Assembly: GCA_034411635.1 (NCBI GenBank)
Contig: DAOUML010000328.1
Coordinates: 1 to 38,524 of the forward strand
Source: UBA8950 sp034411635
Lineage (GTDB): Bacteria; Chloroflexota; Anaerolineae; Anaerolineales; Villigracilaceae
Length of the DNA stretch: 38,524 bases
Direction: 5' to 3'
The position numbers were made by a program, and so were the translations under genes. Below the pieces are notes generated by a model. The model was given only the letters and a program-made list of their open reading frames with translations, did no database searches and was not told where the DNA came from. This document shows, piece by piece, positions 8,796 through 17,396 of this stretch; within the stretch, counting starts at the first letter, position 1; each line of letters begins with the position of its first letter.

Positions 8796-9239
8796 TTACT
8801 CGCGAATGATTTTGTAAATTGAATGAATTGGGCCAGCCTTTGCAAGCGTGCCGCCCACCGAACAATATTTTTCTTCGGAGAGTTTAATCGCCTGCTCTAC
8901 ATCTTTTTCTTTCAAGTCGGCGCCCCATAATGTGTATTCCACCTTGAAAGCGGTATAAACCATCGGGTACTCGTCAATTTTTTGATTGCCAAGCACCCGC
9001 ACTTCCAATCGTTCGGGTTTTTGCCGTTTCTTTTCAAGGATTGAAAGCACATCCATCGCCGTGCATCCGGCCATCCCGGCCAGCAACATCTCCATTGGCC
9101 CAATGCCAGGGTTGCCGTCTTTGTCTTTGCCCATCAGGGCCAGGCCGCCGGCCGGGTTGCGCGCCCAATAGCCGCTTTCACCGTCCCAGGTGGTGGTGAT
9201 TTCTTTCCATAGATTGGTTTGTTTTTCTTCTGTCATCAT
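8796..9239 (-). CDS. OsmC/Ohr family protein (YhfA-like)
   Basis: OsmC-fold proteins reduce organic peroxides with two cysteines. Both positions are present: Cys in LAGMAGCTAMDVLSIL and Cys in EEKYCSVGGTL. The 147-residue length and the core GIGPMEMLLAG fit the YhfA/general OsmC branch rather than Ohr. GGAGATGA precedes the double ATG, so the start could be 9239 or 9236. The gene is divergent from ftsY, with only 60 bases between the start codons, and is followed by thioredoxin. The peroxidase role is inferred from family. Confidence 0.88.
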   Translation of the reverse strand: MMTEEKQTNLWKEITTTWDGESGYWARNPAGGLALMGKDKDGNPGIGPMEMLLAGMAGCTAMDVLSILEKKRQKPERLEVRVLGNQKIDEYPMVYTAFKVEYTLWGADLKEKDVEQAIKLSEEKYCSVGGTLAKAGPIHSIYKIIRE

Positions 9240-9284
9240 TCATCTCCTGCTGGCTTGGGAGTATATCATAAACCCGGCTCGTGA

Positions 9285-9290
9285 TATAAT
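9285..9290 (+). promoter_or_regulatory. -10 box TATAAT in front of ftsY
   Basis: TATAAT is followed by nine bases (CCCCGCGCT in place of a ribosome binding site) and the ftsY ATG. The expected transcript start falls on or within a base or two of the ATG, so ftsY is probably leaderless. No convincing -35 was found. Confidence 0.6.
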
Positions 9291-9299
9291 CCCCGCGCT

Positions 9300-10211
9300 A
9301 TGGCAGACTTTTTCTCAAAATGGCGCGAAGGACTCGCGCGCACCAGCAAAACCACCTTTGGCCGCCTGGCGGCCATGCTTGGCGCAACTGAAATCACCTC
9401 CGCAACCTGGGATGACCTGGAAGCCCTGCTCGTGCAGGCGGATATCGGCATTGAAACGACTCTTTCTGTCTTGGACAGGTTGCGCGCCGCGGTTCGCCAA
9501 CAGGGACTGACGCGCGCCTCCGATTTACAGGCCGTTCTCAAGGCTGAATTGCGCTCCCGTTTAATGACGCCGCCGCCGATTGCTTTTACCGATAAACCAG
9601 CCGTCATCCTGCTGGTGGGCGTCAACGGCTCAGGCAAAACCACCAGCGCCGCCAAACTGACTCAGCGTTTCGCGCGCGAGGGCAAAAGCGTGCTGCTCGG
9701 CGCGGCAGATACTTTCCGTGCCGCGGCGGTGGATCAACTCCAGGTTTGGGGAGACAGGCTGGGGGTCGATGTGATCTCCGGCGCCCCCGAATCAGACCCC
9801 GGCGCTGTCGCTTATAGCGCGGTCCAGGCTGGGGCGGCGCGAAAGGTCGATATCATCCTGATTGATACTGCCGGGCGTTTGCACACGCGCTTCAATTTGA
9901 TGGAAGAACTCAAAAAGGTCTATCGCGTGGTGGGCAAGGCCCAGCCGGGCGCGCCACAGGCGGTCTGGCTGGTATTGGATGCCACCACCGGTCAAAACGC
10001 CCTGCACCAGGCGCGGGCTTTCAAAGATGCGGTGGCTGTTAGCGGCGTCATTTTGGCGAAACTCGATTCTTCGGCCAGGGGCGGCATGGCTTTTGCCATT
10101 CAGGGTGAGTTGGGGTTGCCGATTCTGTTTGCCGGGTTGGGCGAAAAACCGGAAGACCTGATGCCCTTTGACCCGGATGCTTTTGTGGATGGAATTTTGG
10201 GCGCGGCCTAG
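9300..10211 (+). CDS. ftsY: Signal recognition particle receptor FtsY
   Basis: FtsY is the membrane-associated GTPase that docks SRP-ribosome complexes for co-translational insertion. The N domain (residues ~1-95) is helical and the G domain follows: P-loop GVNGSGKTT (107-115), DTFRAAA (138-144), DTAGR (189-193), AKLD (253-256, the G4 position, usually TKxD) and the ARGG/GLGEKPEDL end. It lacks the acidic A domain of E. coli FtsY, as many bacterial versions do. The ATG has no ribosome binding site and lies 9 bases after TATAAT, so I predict a leaderless mRNA. prfB follows 22 bases downstream and is likely in the same operon. Confidence 0.95.
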   Translation: MADFFSKWREGLARTSKTTFGRLAAMLGATEITSATWDDLEALLVQADIGIETTLSVLDRLRAAVRQQGLTRASDLQAVLKAELRSRLMTPPPIAFTDKPAVILLVGVNGSGKTTSAAKLTQRFAREGKSVLLGAADTFRAAAVDQLQVWGDRLGVDVISGAPESDPGAVAYSAVQAGAARKVDIILIDTAGRLHTRFNLMEELKKVYRVVGKAQPGAPQAVWLVLDATTGQNALHQARAFKDAVAVSGVILAKLDSSARGGMAFAIQGELGLPILFAGLGEKPEDLMPFDPDAFVDGILGAA

Positions 10212-10233
10212 CGCGCTTGACTTTGGAGGTAAC

Positions 10234-11320
10234 ATGCAAGATTTAATCGCCCGTTTACAGGCTGTGGGGGACCAACTCGAACATTTACTGGAGCGTCTTT
10301 GACTACGCCACCAAAGATGCCCAACTCCTTGATTTAGACCGTCAAATTGCCGACCCGGATTTTTGGAACGACCCGCAAACCGCCCAGCGATTAAGCAAGC
10401 AGGCGGCTGGCCTGCGTTCTGAACTGGAAGATTGGAGCGCGTTAAAAATCCGCCTGAGCGACAGCCTGGAATTGGCTCGCCTGGATGATGAAAGCCTGCG
10501 CCCCGAACTGACGAGCGAAGTGGACGCGCTTGAAGCCGAATTGGAAAATCGCGCTTTTTCGGCCATGCTTTCTGGCCCGTATGATTCGGGCGATGCCATT
10601 CTCGCCATCCATGCCGGGGCGGGTGGCACCGACGCGCAGGACTGGGCCGCAATGCTCTTGCGCATGTACCTGCGCTGGGCCGAGGCGCAAGGCTTCGAGG
10701 TTGAGCAGGTTGACATGACCCCAGGTGAAGAAGTCGGCGTCAAATCGGTGACGCTTTCGATGAGCGGGCGCTACGCTTTCGGCTATTTGCGCGCCGAAAG
10801 AGGGGTGCATCGCCTGGTGCGTTTATCGCCCTTCGACGCCGCCCACCGCCGCCATACCTCCTTCGCGCTTGTTGAAGTGCTGCCCCAAATTGATACCGAT
10901 GACAGCGAAATTCAAGTCAGCCCCGACGATTTGCGCGTGGATGTGTATCGCTCCTCGAGCGCGGGCGGCCAGAATGTGCAGAAGAACGCCACCGCCATCC
11001 GGCTGACGCATCTTCCAACCGGTTTGGTGGTAACTTGCCAGAATGAACGTTCGCAACTCCAAAACCGCGAAACGGCGATGAAAATTCTACGAGCGCGCTT
11101 GTTTGAAATTCGGCAAGCCAAACGCGAGGAGGAAATCGCCGTGCTGAAGGGCGATTACACCAAGGCCGAATGGGGCAGCCAGATTCGCTCTTATGTTTTG
11201 CACCCGTATCAGATGGTTAAAGACCATCGCACCGATTTTGAGGTGGGGAATGCCCAGTCGGTTTTGGATGGCAGCTTGAATGCCTTGATGGAGGCTTATC
11301 TTCGCGATAGCGAATCTTGA
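10234..11320 (+). CDS. prfB: Peptide chain release factor 2 with programmed +1 frameshift
   Basis: RF2 recognises UGA and UAA. The coding sequence is in two frames. It starts at 10234 behind GGAGGT; codon 22 is CTT (10297-10299) and is followed by an in-frame TGA (10300-10302) and C. A +1 slip continues at GAC 10301 to the stop at 11318-11320, giving 361 residues. The CTT TGA C slip site and the GGAG just upstream at 10290-10293 match the autoregulatory RF2 frameshift of many bacteria, in which scarce RF2 favours the slip. The main frame contains SPF (in LVRLSPFDAAHRR, the stop-codon-reading motif of RF2) and GGQ (in SSSAGGQNVQKN, the hydrolysis motif). A single-frame annotation would miss the first ~75 residues. 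Confidence 0.95.
10290..10303 (+). promoter_or_regulatory. Programmed +1 frameshift signal of prfB
   Basis: The sequence GGAG CGT CTT TGA C contains the Shine-Dalgarno-like stimulator, the slippery CTT codon and the weak UGA-C stop. Zero-frame reading ends after 22 residues; the +1 frame opens immediately into conserved RF2. Confidence 0.93.
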
Positions 11321-11422
11321 TTGATGAGGCTGCTTTTTTGCATGAACTTCAGATGACATTTATCACAGTTTTCGTGTGACAAAACGTGACAGGAATTACT
11401 AGTATTTGGCCCTGTGTTTTTA

Positions 11423-11448
11423 TATAATAGAAAGAAGTTGTCAGACAA
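11423..11448 (+). promoter_or_regulatory. Promoter and GntR-type operator of the nucleoside ABC operon
   Basis: TATAAT (11423-11428) is followed 9 bases later by the perfect palindrome TTGTC-A-GACAA (11438-11448), the shape of operators bound by GntR/FadR-type repressors. It sits where it would block transcription start, 54 bases before the first permease gene. Slightly upstream are two GTGACA words (near 11376 and 11386) of unknown meaning. No GntR gene is in the window. Confidence 0.5.
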
Positions 11449-11502
11449 TTTATTGAGGTGTTTTATTCAAGATATAGCGAGACTTCTGCGTAAAGGTGAG
11501 CG

Positions 11503-12672
11503 ATGAAAAATTTCTTGTCTAAACTCATTGGGTCCAAGCGGGTTGATGCTTTTTTGCCGGTGATAGCAGTTTTGGCGGCTTTTGTCATTGGCGCGGTCAT
11601 GTTGTTGATGATGGGATCCAATCCTGTGCTGGCTTACCAGGCGATGTTTACGGGCGCTTTTGGCAACCAAAACGCACTGGCTGAGACGATTGTGAAAGCC
11701 GTGCCGCTTCTGTTGATTGGCCTGGGTATTTGCATCTCGTTTCGGGCCAAAGTCATCAATATCGGCGGCGAAGGCCAAATGATTGTTGGGGCCTTGATGG
11801 CAACTGCTTTTGGCCTGGCGGTTGAATGGCCTGGCTGGCTTGTTTTGCCAATGGCAATGTTGGTTGGTTTTTTGGGTGGGGCCATTTGGGGGGCCATACC
11901 GGGGGCGTTGAAGGCTTATTTCAATGTCAATGAAATTCTTAGCACGGTGATGATGAATGCAATCGCGGTGCAATTGATGAACTTTTTGCTTGGCGGCCCG
12001 ATGATGGATCCCAAACAGGCTGAGGCTTTGGGCAAGTTATCGGAAACAGCCCGTCTTGATTCTGCTTACCAACTGGCCCGCTTAATGCCGCCTACCCGTT
12101 TGCATGCCGGGTTGTTGATTGCACTGGCGTTGGCTATTCTGGTTTATATTTTGCTCTTTCATACAACCCTGGGCTATCGGATTCGGGCGGTTGGCTTCAA
12201 CCCGTTTGCTTCGCGTTATGGCGGTATCCGTGTTCGGCGGCAGGTGGTGATTGCGCTTTTATTGAGCGGCGCATTTGCCGGGCTGGCTGGGGCCATTCAG
12301 GTTTATGGTTTGAATTACCGCATGATTACCGATGGCTCGCCGACTGGTTTTACCGGCGGGGCCGGGTTTAATGGCATTGTAACCGCCCTGTTTGGCGGTT
12401 TGCATCCGTTGGGCGCTATTCCGGCCTCCTTCTTCTTTGGCGCTTTGCTTGTAGGGGCCAATGCCATGCAGCGCGTTGCCCAGATTCCTTCGGCGTTTGT
12501 GACCGTCTTAAATGGCATGGTCGTTGTCTTTGTGGTAAGCGCTGCGATTTGGAAAGAGATGCGCGAACGCAAGCGCAGAATGGCTTCAGTGGTTGGGCCG
12601 CCAGAGTTAAAACCACCCTCGCCAGAAAATGAACCCGCCCCTCCGATTCAAGAAAGCAAGCAGGAGTCGTGA
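11503..12672 (+). CDS. BMP-type (nucleoside) ABC transporter permease 1
   Basis: This 389-residue membrane protein has about eight to ten helices and belongs to the BPD-transp-2 family (like NupP/YufP of Bacillus). Typical segments are GICISFRAKVINIGGEGQM, NEILSTVMMNAIAV, YRIRAVGFNPFASRYGGI (the coupling-helix region) and GLAGAIQVYG. Such permeases import nucleosides with the partners encoded directly downstream. The last ~25 residues are a Pro/Glu-rich cytoplasmic tail. AAAGGTGAGCG precedes the ATG. It is followed by the second permease with near overlap, so translation is probably coupled. Confidence 0.9.
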   Translation: MKNFLSKLIGSKRVDAFLPVIAVLAAFVIGAVMLLMMGSNPVLAYQAMFTGAFGNQNALAETIVKAVPLLLIGLGICISFRAKVINIGGEGQMIVGALMATAFGLAVEWPGWLVLPMAMLVGFLGGAIWGAIPGALKAYFNVNEILSTVMMNAIAVQLMNFLLGGPMMDPKQAEALGKLSETARLDSAYQLARLMPPTRLHAGLLIALALAILVYILLFHTTLGYRIRAVGFNPFASRYGGIRVRRQVVIALLLSGAFAGLAGAIQVYGLNYRMITDGSPTGFTGGAGFNGIVTALFGGLHPLGAIPASFFFGALLVGANAMQRVAQIPSAFVTVLNGMVVVFVVSAAIWKEMRERKRRMASVVGPPELKPPSPENEPAPPIQESKQES

Positions 12673-12674
12673 CG

Positions 12675-13610
12675 ATGGATCTCTCGAACTTCTTTTCGGC
12701 TACAGTTTTGATTGGGATATTAACCGCCGGCGTTCGACTGGCTTCCCCTTATATTTTCGCGGCAATTGGCGAAATGTTCGGCCAGCGCAGCGGTGTCTTA
12801 AATCTGGGCGTTGAAGGTCAAATGTTGATGGGGGCCTTCGCCGCTTTTTATTTTACTTTGCAAACGGGAAGCCCCTGGATGGGTTTGCTGGCCGCCATGC
12901 TTTCCGGTGGTTTGATGGGCCTGGCGATGGCGGTGGTGAGCGTCAAGTGGCGCGCCGTGCAGGGCATTAGTGGGATCGGTTTCTATATTATCGGGGCGGG
13001 ATTGAGCGAATTGTTGTTCAAAACGCTGTTGGGCGAAGTTAAAATCATCAATATTGGCTTCCCGATGTTTGCTGTTCCCTTTCTTTCTGATATTCCTGTC
13101 ATTGGCGATATTTTCTTCCGCCAGAATGTGATGACCTACCTGGCCTTTCTTCTGGTTCTGCTGGCCTGGTTTGTGTTATACAAAACCACGCTGGGCCTGA
13201 AAATTCAGGCCGTTGGCGAAAATCCACACGCTGCCGATACGCTGGGCGTCAGCGTCATTAAAATCCGCTTCTTTACCGTTACGATGGGTGGCGTTTTTTC
13301 CGGGATTGCCGGCGCGGCGCTCTCGATTGCCAATCTAAACGTCTTTCAGGAAAATATGACCGCTGGCATGGGCTTTATTGCCGTGGCGCTGGTCTATTTT
13401 GGCGGTTGGCGTCCGTTTGGGGTGATGGGCGGCGCGTTGCTATTTAGCATGGTAATGGCTTTACAATTGTTTATGCAGGTGTATAACGTTCCGATTCCTT
13501 CCGAGTTTGCCATTATGCTGCCCTATATTCTCACCATCGTTGTTTTGGTATTAACGGTTGGCCGGGTGCGCCCGCCCTCGGCTCTTACCAAACCGTTTGT
13601 GCGCGAATAG
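12675..13610 (+). CDS. BMP-type (nucleoside) ABC transporter permease 2
   Basis: The second permease of the importer (NupQ/YufQ-like) has the same core as the first: FGQRSGVLNLGVEGQMLMGAF, then GISGIGFYIIGAGLSEL and LKIQAVGENPHAADTLGVSV (coupling helix). A GTG at 12669 overlaps the previous stop, but AGGAG (12662-12666) is correctly spaced only for the ATG at 12675. The paired permeases form the heterodimeric channel; substrate specificity (nucleosides, perhaps other purine-related solutes) is inferred from the family. Confidence 0.9.
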   Translation: MDLSNFFSATVLIGILTAGVRLASPYIFAAIGEMFGQRSGVLNLGVEGQMLMGAFAAFYFTLQTGSPWMGLLAAMLSGGLMGLAMAVVSVKWRAVQGISGIGFYIIGAGLSELLFKTLLGEVKIINIGFPMFAVPFLSDIPVIGDIFFRQNVMTYLAFLLVLLAWFVLYKTTLGLKIQAVGENPHAADTLGVSVIKIRFFTVTMGGVFSGIAGAALSIANLNVFQENMTAGMGFIAVALVYFGGWRPFGVMGGALLFSMVMALQLFMQVYNVPIPSEFAIMLPYILTIVVLVLTVGRVRPPSALTKPFVRE

Positions 13611-13722
13611 CCTTTGCTATCCAAATCTTGTTTTGTAAGGAGGTTCTGCGGCGAGAAAAAAACATTTCTACCGAAGCAGTTTGTATCTTAACCAAGTTGT
13701 TTTACTCAAAGGAGAAAAGAAA

Positions 13723-14730
13723 ATGTCTAGATTGATTTCATTGCTTGTCTTGTTTGTTCTGGTACTGAGCGCTTGCGCTCCTGCGCCTGCCGAACAGCCC
13801 GCCGCCACACAAGAAAAAATTCGCGTTGCGGTAATTATGCCCAGTTCAATTTCCGATTTGGCCTTTAGCCAGTCCATCTACGATGCGTTGATTGGCCTAC
13901 AAACCGAATTGGGCGGCCCGGAAAAATTTGAGTTTGTCTACTCTGAAAACATGTTCCAGGTCGATAATGCCGCCGCCGCCATTCGTGACTACGCTTCCCA
14001 GGGCTATGATCTGGTGATTGCGCACGGATCGCAGTACGGCACATCCCTGCAAGAAATTGCCCCTGATTTCCCCAATACCGCTTTTGCGCATGGCACCACC
14101 AACCGAACGTTTGTCGATGAAGGCGTTACCAACGTTTATGCTTATGAAGCGGCCTCGAATGAGGGTGGTTATGTCAATGGCGTGATGGCTGCCCGCCTGA
14201 CCAAGAGCAAAATTGTCGGTATCGTTGGCCCGGTGGATGTGGGCGATGCCAAACTGTATATCGAAGGCTTCGAGAAAGGCGTGCGCGAAACCGACCCGAG
14301 CATTCAAATTCTCAAGATTTTCACCGGCTCTTTTGGCGATGTCGCCCTGGCCCGTGAAGCCGCCGATGCGCACATTGCCGCCGGCGCCGATGTCTTGATC
14401 GGCACCGGTCAAATGGTCGTTGGCGCGATTGCCGCTGTCGATGAGCAGGGCGGCAACGTCTTGTGGATTGGCACGCAATCCAGCCAGACCCAACTTGCCC
14501 CCAATGTTATCGTTGCCAACCAGATTTACGATTGGAAAGTTGTCCTTCGTGAAATCCTTGCTGGCATGGAAAAAGGTGAATTGGGCGGCAAAGCCTTCAT
14601 AACCACGCTTGAAAACAAAGGCCTGTACATGGAATACAACGAAGGTTTCTCGCGCCTGGGCGAGGTAAAAGCCGAAGCCGAAACCACTGTTCAGGGCATT
14701 ATCAGCGGTTCCATTAACGCAATGCCTTAG
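13723..14730 (+). CDS. BMP family (PnrA/BmpA) substrate-binding lipoprotein
   Basis: The N-terminus MSRLISLLVLFVLVLSAC is a lipoprotein signal (LSAC lipobox). The mature protein starts with a short Pro/Ala linker, then IRVAVIMPSSISDLAFSQSIYDAL and the later DLVIAHGSQYG, KIVGIVGPVDVGDAKLYIEGFEKGV and ADVLIGTGQMV. These are the signature of basic membrane proteins, the purine-nucleoside receptors of ABC importers. AAAGGAGAA lies 7 bases before the ATG at 13723; an upstream Met at 13681 would destroy the signal peptide. It is separated from the permeases by 112 bases, and a hairpin follows it, consistent with a more abundant transcript for the receptor. Confidence 0.93.
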   Translation: MSRLISLLVLFVLVLSACAPAPAEQPAATQEKIRVAVIMPSSISDLAFSQSIYDALIGLQTELGGPEKFEFVYSENMFQVDNAAAAIRDYASQGYDLVIAHGSQYGTSLQEIAPDFPNTAFAHGTTNRTFVDEGVTNVYAYEAASNEGGYVNGVMAARLTKSKIVGIVGPVDVGDAKLYIEGFEKGVRETDPSIQILKIFTGSFGDVALAREAADAHIAAGADVLIGTGQMVVGAIAAVDEQGGNVLWIGTQSSQTQLAPNVIVANQIYDWKVVLREILAGMEKGELGGKAFITTLENKGLYMEYNEGFSRLGEVKAEAETTVQGIISGSINAMP

Positions 14731-14746
14731 TTGTATGCGCAACCAC

Positions 14747-14819
14747 GGAGGCGGGGAATTTTCCCCGCCTCCCTAACAATTCATGGCGTATGTTCAGGAA
14801 GTCAATTCTCGAACATACG
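14747..14819 (+). other. Two intercistronic hairpins after the binding-protein gene
   Basis: A 12-bp perfect stem GGAGGCGGGGAA/TTCCCCGCCTCC (14747-14772) lacks a T-run. A second stem CGTATGTTC/GAACATACG has arms at 14787-14795 and 14811-14819. They sit between the receptor and ATPase genes and resemble mRNA-stabilising or partial-termination hairpins that set receptor levels above ATPase levels. Confidence 0.6.
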
Positions 14820-14867
14820 GGATGGCTTGTTACCCGATAGGATTATTCTGCAAAAACAGGAGCAGGC

Positions 14868-16415
14868 ATGGCAAACAATCAAACCATTACGCACCAACAA
14901 CAAAAAATTCACCATCTTGAGATGAAAAACATCACCAAGATATTTCCCGGCGTTTTAGCCAATGCCAATGTTGATTTCGACGTGAAAGAAGGCGAAGTTC
15001 ATGCTTTGTTGGGCGAAAATGGGGCTGGCAAAAGTACCCTGATGAAGATTCTGTACGGACTGTATGAGCCAAATGAAGGCGGCGTTTTTATCAATGGCAA
15101 ACCGGTCTCCATTAAATCTCCGAGTGATGCAATTCATTTGGGAATTGGCATGATTCACCAGCATTTTATGCTGGTTGAAAGCCTGACGGTGGTTGAAAAT
15201 ATTGCTCTCGGCCTGCCCTCTTCACGCGGATTTATCACCGATTTAGACGTGGTTTCCAAGCGCACCCTTGAACTTGCCGAACGCTACGGCTTGCATGTAG
15301 ACCCTGAAGCCTACATCTGGCAACTGGCAGTCGGCCAGCGCCAGCGGGTCGAAATTCTCAAAGCCCTGTATCGCGGCGCAGACCTGTTCATTCTCGATGA
15401 GCCGACAGCCGTTCTCACTCCTCAGGAAGTGGACGAGTTCATGGGGACGATGCGCCAGATGACCAAAGAGAAACATTCCATTATTTTCATCTCGCACAAA
15501 TTACATGAAGTCATCGCCAGTTGTGACCGGGTTACGGTCTTGCGCAATGGCCGCCGGGTCGATTCTTGCCCGGTGGCAGGATGCACCAAACTAGACCTGG
15601 CGCGCATGATGGTTGGGCATGAAATTGTCTTGCCAAAAATTACCTCCGAACCCAAACTGGGCGAAGTGCGTTTGGCGTTGCAGGATGTTCATGCCCTGGG
15701 CGAGCGCGGTACGCCTGCTTTGCGGGGCGTAAATTTAGAAGTTCGGGCGGGAGAAATTGTGGGCGTGGCCGGGGTTTCTGGTAACGGCCAATCGGAGTTG
15801 GCTCAGGTAATCACCGGTTTGCGCGCGCCCAGCCAGGGGAAAGTAATCGTCGGCGGCGCAGATATGGCCGGTAAATTGCCGGGCGAGTTCTTGAAAACTG
15901 GCATGGCTTATATCCCTGAAGAGCGGATGCGCGATGGCGTGGTGAGTGATTTTTCGATTGCTGAAAATATCATCCTGCGCGACCATAACAAGAATCCGTA
16001 TTCGAGCCGGGGAATGTTGGTGCATCGCATGATTGGCGAAATTACCGACAAATTAATCAAACTCTTCGACATCAGAACACCATCGCGCACCACGCATGCG
16101 GGTAATCTTTCAGGTGGCAATATTCAGAAAGTGGTTCTGGCGCGAGAACTATCGCGCACGCCGAAGGTTTTGGTTGCGGCCCAGCCCACGCGCGGCGTTG
16201 ATATTGGCGCGATTGAGTTCATTCATAAAAATTTGCTCGACCAGCGCGAAGCAGGCGCGGCTATCCTGCTGATTTCAGAAGACCTGGACGAAGTGTTGTC
16301 TCTTTCAGATCGGGTGGCGGTCATGTTTGAGGGCAAGATAATGGGTATTTTGTCTAATCAGGAAGCCGAGCGCGAGAAAGTGGGCCTGTTGATGGCAGGC
16401 GTTCATCTGGAATAA
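14868..16415 (+). CDS. Double-domain ABC transporter ATPase (nucleoside importer)
   Basis: The 515-residue protein contains two fused nucleotide-binding domains, as in NupO/RbsA-type ATPases. Domain 1 has Walker A GENGAGKST, Q-loop MIHQHFMLVESLTV, signature LAVGQRQRVEI, Walker B LFILDEPTAVLTP and H-loop ISHKLHEV. Domain 2 has an altered Walker A (GVSGNGQSEL, no GKS/T), a canonical LSGGNIQKVVLAREL signature and a Walker B with Gln in place of Glu (VLVAAQPTRGVD). Domain 2 is therefore probably the degenerate ATPase site usual for this subfamily. CAGGAG stands before the ATG. It energises the two permeases upstream. Confidence 0.95.
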   Translation: MANNQTITHQQQKIHHLEMKNITKIFPGVLANANVDFDVKEGEVHALLGENGAGKSTLMKILYGLYEPNEGGVFINGKPVSIKSPSDAIHLGIGMIHQHFMLVESLTVVENIALGLPSSRGFITDLDVVSKRTLELAERYGLHVDPEAYIWQLAVGQRQRVEILKALYRGADLFILDEPTAVLTPQEVDEFMGTMRQMTKEKHSIIFISHKLHEVIASCDRVTVLRNGRRVDSCPVAGCTKLDLARMMVGHEIVLPKITSEPKLGEVRLALQDVHALGERGTPALRGVNLEVRAGEIVGVAGVSGNGQSELAQVITGLRAPSQGKVIVGGADMAGKLPGEFLKTGMAYIPEERMRDGVVSDFSIAENIILRDHNKNPYSSRGMLVHRMIGEITDKLIKLFDIRTPSRTTHAGNLSGGNIQKVVLARELSRTPKVLVAAQPTRGVDIGAIEFIHKNLLDQREAGAAILLISEDLDEVLSLSDRVAVMFEGKIMGILSNQEAEREKVGLLMAGVHLE

Positions 16416-16433
16416 AAAACTTGAGGAAAATCC

Positions 16434-17396
16434 ATGCTTCGTTCTTTGCTTATTTATTTTTCTAAAGCCGCCTGGGCCCAAAATATTGTTACAAATTGGG
16501 GGTTTGTTTGGAAAGCGGTTTCGCGTTTTATTGCCGGCACAACGGTTGAAGAGGCTATTCAGGCGGTAAAAGCGCTTAATGACAAAGGAATCAACGCCAC
16601 GCTGGATCAATTAGGCGAGCATACCTCCACCCCTGAAGAAGCCAATCGCGCCGCAGATGGCATTATCGCCGTGTTGGATGCCATTCAAGATGCCGGAGTG
16701 CGCTCGAATGTTTCGATTAAATTGACCCAGATAGGCATGGGCATGGACGCGGATGTCTGCCGGGCCAATTTGGAGCGTATCTTAAAGGTTGCCAAAAAGC
16801 ACAAGAACTTTGTTCGCATTGATATTGAGGATTCCCCTTATGTCGATGCGACGATAGGTTTTTATCGTGAAATGCTCGAAAAAGGATTTACGGTTAAAAC
16901 GGTAGGCATGGCGGTTCAGTCTTACCTGTATCGGGCCGAGAAAGATACCCGCGAATTGGCCGAAATTGGCACAACCTTCCGGTTGATTAAAGGCGCTTAC
17001 AAGGAACCCCCTGAAGTGGCCTTCCCCAAAAAAGCCGACGTGGATGCCAACTTCGATACCCTTACCTCCATTTTGATTGACGCATCTCTGGCGCAAGGGA
17101 CAAAACTTAGCAAAGATGGACGTATTCCGGCCATTCCGGCCATTGCCACGCACGATGAAAAGCGGGTTGACTTTGCAAAAGCATACGCTCAAAAAGTTGG
17201 CTTGCCCAAGACCGGGCTTGAGTTCCAAATGTTGTATGGCATTCGCCGCGATTTGCAGGAAGGCCTGGCCCAGGAAGGATACCCGGTGCGCGTTTACGTG
17301 CCATTTGGCACGCACTGGTATCCTTACTTTATGCGTCGCCTGGCCGAGCGTCCGGCTAATTTGTGGTTTATTCTTTCCAATTTCTTCAAAAAATAG
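16434..17396 (+). CDS. Proline dehydrogenase
   Basis: Monofunctional flavoenzyme of about 320 residues that oxidises proline to pyrroline-5-carboxylate. Motifs include LDQLGEHTSTPEEAN, the barrel strand FVRIDIEDSPYVDAT, YLYRAEKDTREL, RLIKGAYKEP, AIATHDEKRV, GLEFQMLYGIRRDLQ and VRVYVPFGTHWYPYFMRRLAERP, which contains the substrate-binding RRxxE pattern. GAGG is 7 bases before the ATG. It is 18 bases downstream of the ABC ATPase and probably read from the same transcript, which may connect nucleoside uptake with catabolism. No P5C dehydrogenase is present in the window. It converges with the amidase gene with no gap. Confidence 0.92.
   Translation: MLRSLLIYFSKAAWAQNIVTNWGFVWKAVSRFIAGTTVEEAIQAVKALNDKGINATLDQLGEHTSTPEEANRAADGIIAVLDAIQDAGVRSNVSIKLTQIGMGMDADVCRANLERILKVAKKHKNFVRIDIEDSPYVDATIGFYREMLEKGFTVKTVGMAVQSYLYRAEKDTRELAEIGTTFRLIKGAYKEPPEVAFPKKADVDANFDTLTSILIDASLAQGTKLSKDGRIPAIPAIATHDEKRVDFAKAYAQKVGLPKTGLEFQMLYGIRRDLQEGLAQEGYPVRVYVPFGTHWYPYFMRRLAERPANLWFILSNFFKK

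Noticed and set aside
10300..10302. Inactivating stop in prfB
   Set aside because: It is the UGA of the CTT TGA C frameshift site; the +1 frame restores full RF2.
11355..11390. CRP-type site at TCACA-N7-TGTGA
   Set aside because: The half-sites are in the opposite order to the CRP consensus (TGTGA-N6-TCACA).
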